A stretch of 64,000 nucleotides of DNA from Astragalus membranaceus (taxonomy: Eukaryota; Streptophyta; Magnoliopsida; Fabales; Fabaceae), in NCBI GenBank assembly GCA_039519185.1, contig CM076848.1, positions 123,554,871 through 123,618,870 of the forward strand, given 5' to 3'. Below are positions 57,650-64,000 of this stretch, piece after piece. The position numbers and the translations under genes were made by a program. Under the pieces are notes generated by a model. That model was not told where the DNA came from. It worked only from the letters and a program-made list of their open reading frames with translations, and made no database searches. Each line of letters starts with the position of its first letter. Position 1 is the stretch's first letter.

Positions 57650-58559
57650 TGTAACACCCATTTCTACCCGGTAATTATTAATAAAATATCAGAGTTTTTG
57701 CAAACAAATGAGCGTCACATTTTTCGACTAAAAAAAAAACCTTAAACGGATACATAACACTCATTACTCGGATGAACCGGCAAACAGCATTTTTAGTCTT
57801 AAAAACAAATCAATTCTTACTCATTCACGCAGCGGAAAATCATAAGGGTTCAACTAAAACAAACGTAGTGACCATGTGAGATTTATAACATCAAAATCCA
57901 CAAAATAATCTAAACAATATAAATAGTGTTCATCCCCCCCGAGTGCAACGTATCAGAGCGACGACACGACCGAACTAGTGAAGTACAACAGCCTTCACTC
58001 GTGGATACCTGCACATTACCAACATAGGGGTAACATTCAAACAGAAGGGGTGAGATATCAAACAATATAAAGAATCGTATGAAAGAATGTATACACAGGT
58101 CAGAATATCAGATAGTCACCACAGACAAATATCGTCACAACAGTCAACAGGTCAACAACAGCTTGGACATAACGGTCGTTATCATCACAATAGTCAACAT
58201 CAGCACAACAAGCATATATCTTCACAACAACATCAAATTGCAATCACCAAGAATCATCACCAGTGTCATGAGTAAATGAATGAGATGCAACCCACACCAA
58301 TGGGTATATGCATGTGGTACAAATCATCACCAAATAAATAGCCAATAAGGGCATCATCACCTATATCATTACCAAGTTTTTAAGCATCATCATCATCACC
58401 TATAGCTCCAAGGCCGAAGCCTTCATCACCAAAATAATGCATATGAAATGTATGCGACACCATGAACAATGCACCAGAGACAATCAACAGCAAAGAGCAT
58501 ATCTTAGCACAACAACGACATAAGACTCGACACTGGCCATAGGCCTTCAACACAAAAAT

Positions 58560-58900
58560 TCATCAACAATTTGGGCCATTCGGCGATACCCTCAACAAAA
58601 CAATGTGGGCCATTCGGCGGTACCCACCACCAAACAATGTGGGCCATTCGGCGGTACCCACAACAAAGTCAACAACAACATTTAACATCATAATCAACCA
58701 CACGACAATAACGACAACAACATCAACAAAACAACATCATCCAGGCCAACGGCTCAGCCACAACAATAGGCGCTAAGGCACCCACAACAAATAACAACTA
58801 TAGGCGCTAGGGCACCAACAACAAGCAACAACTATAGGCGCTAAGGCGCCGACACGCAACGACAACAAACATAGGCGCTAATGCGCCGACACGCAACATC
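58560..58900. repeat. short tandem repeats with gggccattcggcg and ggcgctaaggcgcc units
   Basis: Three units of about 36 bp with gtgggccattcggcggtacc (58562-58665) are followed by five units with ataggcgcta(a/g)(g/t)gc(a/g)cc (58765-58885). The second type forms a GGCGC/GCGCC hairpin. Confidence 0.88.
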
Positions 58901-59098
58901 AACAATTCAACAATGGCCACCGGCCTACAACAACAACTTCATGCCTAATGAGGCAATCCAACAATGGCCACCGGCCGACAACAACAAAATCGACAAGACA
59001 ACAAGGCGCTAAGGGCACCAACAAAAATAGGGACAGCCAACAACCACCCCAAAATAGGAATAGCCCACAAAATAGAAACAACACATATGATTTTCAGC

Positions 59099-59375
59099 AA
59101 ACAGCAACATTAATCTTCAGCAAACAGCAACAATAATTTTCAGCAACAGCAACATGATTTTCAGTAAAAAGCAACATTAATTTACAGCAACAACAACATG
59201 ATTTTCAGTAAACAGGAACATTAATTTACAGCAACAGCAACATGATTTTCAGTAAACAGCAACATTAATTTACAGCAACAGCAACATGATTTTCAGTAAA
59301 CAGCAACATTAATTTACAGCAACAGCAACATGATTTTCAGTAAACAGCAACATTAATTTACAGGAACAGCAACAT
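59099..59375. repeat. 44-bp tandem array
   Basis: Near-perfect 44-bp units begin at 59156, 59200, 59244, 59288 and 59332 (gattttcagtaaacagcaac then attaatttacagcaacagca), preceded by a degenerate unit at 59099. Confidence 0.93.
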
Positions 59376-60663
59376 TAATTTTTCAGCAACATACCTCTAC
59401 TTCGGTGAATTAATTAACCTATCGAACGACATCGAAACTTAGCAAAGGACCCCTCCATGGAAAGCTAAGAATGTCTAGTTCCGGACTATAATATTTATGT
59501 TGCAAAATAATGGTCCAACTCGTACAGTTTTAGTAAATAAGCAACAAGGTTCAGAAAACAGGACAGCCACCATGACCTAGCTTGTGACACCTCTAAAATT
59601 ATCAAAACTCAGTCAAATGACATGGGACTTGAGCCTAACCCGAAACAAATTGAGTGTAGTTTACAATTAATCAAGAATCATTCAAAAAGGAGTTCAAACG
59701 AAAACATTATACACGAAATACCGAACCTATATCCAGATTGTTTCCAGCATTTTAACCTAACTTGTGACACCTATAACTCGAGCTATACAACTCCAAATGC
59801 AACCAAAATAGTTCCAAATTAACAAGCTTTAAGTCTAGTTTCTGAAAAGGTAAACCACATAATTTTTGGACCACTAGATTGTTCCCAGTTACTGTATAAC
59901 CGAACCTATACCCAGTTTTCTTTGCGAATTAAAATCCCCAAATTGATTTCCATCCTCCACAGACATATTCAAACATCAACAAGTGATCTCAAACATCAAA
60001 AAATAGGTTCAATCATCAACATTTGGTTCAACAAGGCAACACAAACATATAATCATACATGGGATAAATCATCATACCCTAACCCCCGCATGCAATCATC
60101 AAACATAGTATTAGGGCATGGGAACATCAATTACAAGGCAAAATCAACCAATATAGCATTCAAAGCATTTTATCAAACACATAATAAACATGATACACAT
60201 ATGATGACTACCAAACCCTAACCCACATACAACCCTTCATACCAACCCTTATAAATCATGAACCTCACCCTTACCTTAGCCTTAGATGAATACACAACCC
60301 TAGCTTGATGGATGATTCGAACCCTAGCTTCTTCTCTATCCTCTTGACTCACGTTTTCTCTCCTTCTTTCTCTTGTGCTAGCGCCGCCCCCTCCTAGCTC
60401 TCTCTTCTCAATCCTTATTTTTTTTCTTTTTCCTTCTAATGACAACAAAACCCTAACCTAGCCCTTTTATATTTTTATTTGGTCTTATAGGCTTTTTCAT
60501 CACTTATTCGAATTACTCATGGGCCAATCACTTAAAATCACTATTACTAACCCCTAATGGACTAACTATTACTAACATATAATTATATTATTATTTCTAC
60601 CACGCAAGTCCTATTAAATTAATTAAATAAACTAATCAATTATTTTTGGGGCGTTACACAAAG

Positions 60664-61799
60664 CTTGGCTGAATTCCCTGGAACCCAATTCAGTAGACAG
60701 CTGTTACAAGATGGCCGAGAAGTTCTTGGTAAAATACTTTCCTCTGGTCAAGAATGCAAGAATGAGAAACGACATCACATCGTTCAGGCAACAAGAAGAA
60801 GAATCACTATATGAGGCCTGGGAGAGATTCAAGGATGTGCTCAGAAAATGCCCACATCATGGCATCCCTTTCGCTATACAATTAGAGACATTCTACAATG
60901 GCTTGATTTCCCAATCAAGGCTGTTGCTGGATGCATCTGCAGGAGGAGCCAATCTGAATCACTCTTACAATGAAGCATACGATTTGGTGGAGACTATAGC
61001 TGCAAACAGTTATCAATGGCCCCCTGCTAGAGTCAGTGCTGCCAAGAAGGTAGCCGGAATCCATGAGGTGTGTGAAATAACTGCACTGTCGGCACAAGTG
61101 GCCAGTTTAACCAACATGCTGAAAAGCCTGTGTACCACTTCTGCGCCAGCCCCAGCTACTGTTGCTGCCGCCACAGCATCTGCAGAGACAGCACAGACAG
61201 AAAAGTCTATTACACCGAATTGTGTGTACTGCAATGGGGGACATTTGTTCGAAGAGTGCCCAGGAAACCCAGTCTCTGTCAACTATATTGGAAATTTCAG
61301 CAAGAACAACAACCCCTACTCCAACACATATAACCCATGATGGAGAAACCACCCCAACTTTTCATGGAAGGATCCAAATGCTGCTGCTAGTCAAGCCAAA
61401 TCTACTACACCTCCAGGATTCGCTGCACAGCCTGCTCCTAAAGCCAATGCTGACAACTCCTTAGCCGAGGCACTCAAAGAATTCATGAGTGAAAATAAAG
61501 CACAGTACCAAAGCCAAGGGGCTGCCATCAAGAATTTAGAGAATCAAATTGGTCAAATTGCAACCGCAATTACAACTAGACCAAGTGGATCTTTGCCAAG
61601 CACCACTGAGCAGGCAAACCCAGCTGGTAACGAGCAAGTCAAGGCCATCACACTCAGAAGCGGCAAAGAAACTGCCACCTTGCCTCCAATGGTTAATACA
61701 GATGATATCCTAGATGCTGCCAGCACTAGTGCAGTACCTGTTGATGAGAACTCTGATACCACTGCAGAAAATGTAACTCCAGCAGTAAAAACACCCTAA
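60664..61799 (+). pseudogene. Athila gag, C-terminal part with zinc knuckle
   Basis: Reads LAEFPGTQ-type frame shadows in one frame, but in the gag frame gives WLNSLEPNSVDSCYKMAEKF, YFPLVKNARMRNDITSFRQQ, WERFKDVLRKCPHHG and the knuckle-like CVYCNGGHLFEECP. This is the standard Athila gag core and nucleocapsid. Stops: TGA at 61338-61340 and TAA at 61797-61799. The stretch after 61340 (FSWKDPNAA, NLENQIGQIA, VKAITLRSGK) continues in the same frame. Confidence 0.9.
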
Positions 61800-62531
61800 A
61801 AGTTTATTCCTGAGCGGCCTTCTCCACCCTTTCCCCAAAGGTTAAAGAAGACCAATCAAGACAAACTGTTTGGGAAATTCATGGAGATTCTGAAGCCGCT
61901 TCACATCAACATCCCATTGGTGGAAGCTTTACAACAAATGCCCAACTACACCAAGTTCATGAAGGATGTGCTAACCAAGAGAAAGAGGCTTGGTGAGTTC
62001 GAGACAGTAGCTATGACGCAGGAAACAAGCATGCTGTTGCAGAGTAAGGTACCTCAGAAACTCAAAGACCCAGGTAGTTTCACTATCCCTTGCTCTATTG
62101 GGGGTAATTAGTGTGGTCGGGCCTTGTGTGATTTGGGTGCAAGTATCAACTTGATGCCCAAATCCATTTTTAAAAACCAAGGTATTGGTGAACCAAGACC
62201 CACCACAGTAACACTCGCATTAGCAGACAGATCTACGGTCTACCCTGAAGGAAAAATTGAGGATGTTTTGATTAAGGTAGATAAATTTGTTTTGCCTGTC
62301 GATTTTATAATACTTGATTTTGAGGCTGACAAGGATGTGCCAATTATCCTTGGAAGACCGTTTTTAGCCACAAGTAGGACCTTGATCGATGTACACAAGG
62401 GAGAGCTTACCATGAGAGTGAATGACCAGGAAGTTACCTTCAATGTACTCAATGCTATGAAGTACCCTAATGACAGCACCAGTAGTGCAGAATGCAATTT
62501 CGTTTCTGAACTGGACAGCTTGGTCCAATAG
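61800..62531 (+). pseudogene. Athila gag/protease border and aspartic protease
   Basis: KFIPERPSPPFPQRLKKTNQ, NIPLVEALQQMPNYTKFMKD, KLKDPGSFTIPCSIGG, then TAG at 62109-62111, then CDLGASINLMPKSIF (protease active site), ALADRSTVYPEGKIEDVLIK and VPIILGRPFLATSRTLIDV. A TAG at 62529-62531 ends this block. The corresponding positions of the older copy (52976-53396) have no stop before its own truncation. Confidence 0.9.
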
Positions 62532-64000
62532 CAACTGCTGTCACAGCATGATGTACTAAAGCAAGAGTTGAAGCTCGTGGAGAAAAAAGAGCTACAGGAA
62601 GAGGGTTCAGCTGGAATCAAGGAAGATAAACCAAACATCCCAAGATGGATGAAGAGATACGAATCACTAGAGCTAACTGTTGAAGTCTTCAAGAAAAACA
62701 TTCCATCCATTGAGAAGCCACCCGACCTTGAATTGACGCAACTCCCTCCGCATTTGAAGTATGCCTATCTGGGAGAAGAGGGCACCCTGCCCGTAATCAT
62801 AGCTGCCGAGTTAAGTGTACAGCAAGAAGACGAGTTGGTTGCTGTCGTGAGGAAGCATAAGAGAGCCATCGGTTGGCAAATGGCTGATATCAAAGGGTTA
62901 AGCCCTGCTTTATGTATGCACAGAATTTGCTTGGAGGAAAACTCCAAAAACAGCATTGAAGTACAAAGAAGACTTAACCCTATCATGAAGGAAGTCGTGA
63001 GAAAAGAGATAATTAAATGGTTAGATGCTAGGATCATATATCCTATTGCTGACAGCACTTGGGTGAGCCCTGTGCAATGTGTCCCGAAGAGAGGAGGAAT
63101 CACTGTAGTAAAAAATGAAAAGAATGAGCTAATTCCCACCAGAACAATAACTGGTTGGAGGATCTGCATGGACTACAGGAAGCTAAATAAGGCCACTAAA
63201 AAGGACCACTTCCCCCTCCCCTTCATTGATCAGATGTTAGACAGATTAGCTGGGAAAGAATTTTACTGCTTCCTTGATGGATACTCAGGATATAATCAGA
63301 TTGCTATAGCCTCTGAGGACCAAGAGAAAACAACATTCACCTGCCCTTATGGCACCTTTGCTTTTAGAAGGATGCCTTTTGGGCTGTGCAATGCGCCAGC
63401 CACCTTCCAGAGGTGCATGATGGCCATTTTTTCTGAATATATTGAAAAATCCATGGAAGTGTTCATGGATGATTTCTCTCTATTCGGGGAGAACTTCCAT
63501 GCATGCTTGCTTAATCTCGAAGAGATACTGAACAGGTGTGAGGAGACAAACTTGGTTCTGAGTTGGGAGAAGTGTCATTTCATGGTCCAAGAAGGGATTG
63601 TACTAGGGCACAAAATATCAAAAAGAGGCATAGAAGTTGACAAGGCAAAGGTGGAAGTGATTGGAAAGTTGCCACCTCCCACATCAATCAAGGGGATAAG
63701 AAATTTTTTACGGCATGCTGGGTTTTACAGAAGGTTCATAAAGGATTTCTCAAAAATGTCAAAACCTTTATGCATGCTGCTGCAGCATGAAACTGTGTTC
63801 AAGTTTGATGAAGAATGCTTGGTAGCATCCAATAAGCTGAAGACAGCACTGGTGACAGTACCAGTAATCATAGCACCAAATTGGACCAAACCCTTTGAAC
63901 TTATGTGTGATGCGAGCGACTATGCCGTTGGGGCAGTGCTAGGACAGAGAAATGATAAGGTATTCCATACCATTCATTATGCCAGCAAGACTTTGGTAGA
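62532..64000 (+). pseudogene. Athila reverse transcriptase and start of RNase H, runs off the window
   Basis: Same frame as the protease, open to the end of the window with no stop seen. It contains WVSPVQCVPKRGGITVV, GWRICMDYRKLNKATKKDHF, FLDGYSGYNQIAIASEDQEK, RRMPFGLCNAPATFQRCMMA and the RT active site MDDFSLFG (FMDD). It is followed by GFYRRFIKDFSK and the RNase H start LMCDASDYAVGAVLGQR. The RT domain itself seems undamaged. The element as a whole is inactive because of upstream stops. Confidence 0.92.

Larger units (their letters stand above)
57650..60658 (-). mobile_element. solo LTR related to the non-autonomous chromovirus family
   Basis: 3009 bp, ends TGTAACACCCATTTC and GGGGCGTTACA, flanked by caaag (57645-57649, 60659-60663). 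Read on the minus strand its last bases (accgggtagaaatgggtgtt) match the LTR end at 19975-19999. The cgtatcagag motif near 57950 corresponds to 19655 and GGCGCC-rich repeats are shared. It is therefore a diverged solo LTR of the same family, opposite orientation. No gene. Confidence 0.9.
53397..64000 (+). mobile_element. second Athila-type retrotransposon, 3' end beyond the window
   Basis: LTR 53397-54806, PBS 54813, gag interrupted by two solo LTRs, then protease, RT and the start of RNase H running off the window. All coding pieces fall in one frame once the two insertions and their 5-bp duplications are removed. That frame has in-frame stops at 55277, 61338, 61797, 62109 and 62529. Confidence 0.9.

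Noticed and set aside
59099..59375. Regular 44-bp array considered as CRISPR-like
   Set aside because: Units are contiguous without unique spacers and lie in a plant LTR; simple tandem repeat.
60711..62531. Treating each Athila open frame as a separate gene
   Set aside because: All lie in one frame and are pieces of one decayed gag-pol separated by stop codons.

Overview
The window is nuclear DNA from a flowering plant, most likely a eudicot and possibly a papilionoid legume. The species call is inference from the repeat types and the captured plant gene fragments. I see no intact host gene, tRNA, rRNA or CRISPR array. Almost every base belongs to transposable elements inserted into one another, and element borders could be fixed by target-site duplications (TSDs), primer-binding sites (PBS) and polypurine tracts (PPT).

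Layout. (1) 1-6319: the 3' end of an Athila-type Ty3/gypsy element. Its LTR is split by a 4.5 kb CACTA DNA transposon (781-5249, TSD cta) that carries exon fragments resembling MON1 and secretory phospholipase A2. (2) 6320-11440: scrambled remains of a Tat-type element (LTR piece, reverse transcriptase, RNase H) and of chromovirus-type LTRs. A 1.07 kb tandem duplication here carries two copies of a Stowaway-like MITE. (3) 11441-16863: anonymous sequence plus a 5'-truncated L1-type LINE on the minus strand. (4) 16864-29430: a complete non-autonomous chromovirus with TSD tcatg. It keeps gag, three zinc knuckles and protease, has lost RT, RNase H and most of integrase, and fuses the protease in frame to integrase/chromodomain tail sequence. 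Its 3' LTR holds a second CACTA element (22676-27228, TSD ggc). That element carries six exons of a vacuolar sorting receptor, a thioredoxin-like exon and two exons of a filament-like plant protein. (5) 29464-29966: a 70-bp minisatellite and a long GTT run. (6) 29967-52948: a minus-strand chromovirus with one uninterrupted gag-pol frame (46284-50678). An Ogre-like non-coding LTR element inserted in its 3' LTR. Part of that assembly was later tandemly duplicated, and one copy collapsed to a solo LTR. (7) 52949-64000: an Athila fragment, into which a second Athila inserted. The gag of the second Athila was then hit by two further LTR elements, both now solo LTRs, and its pol runs off the window end.

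The most notable items are the two gene-capturing CACTA elements, the internal copy of a CACTA terminus that suggests how capture happened, the gag-protease-chromodomain non-autonomous element, the Asp-to-Glu change at an integrase catalytic position in an otherwise open polyprotein, and the duplication/solo-LTR history around 30.9-46.5 kb. Family names come from remembered motif patterns, not from a database search.
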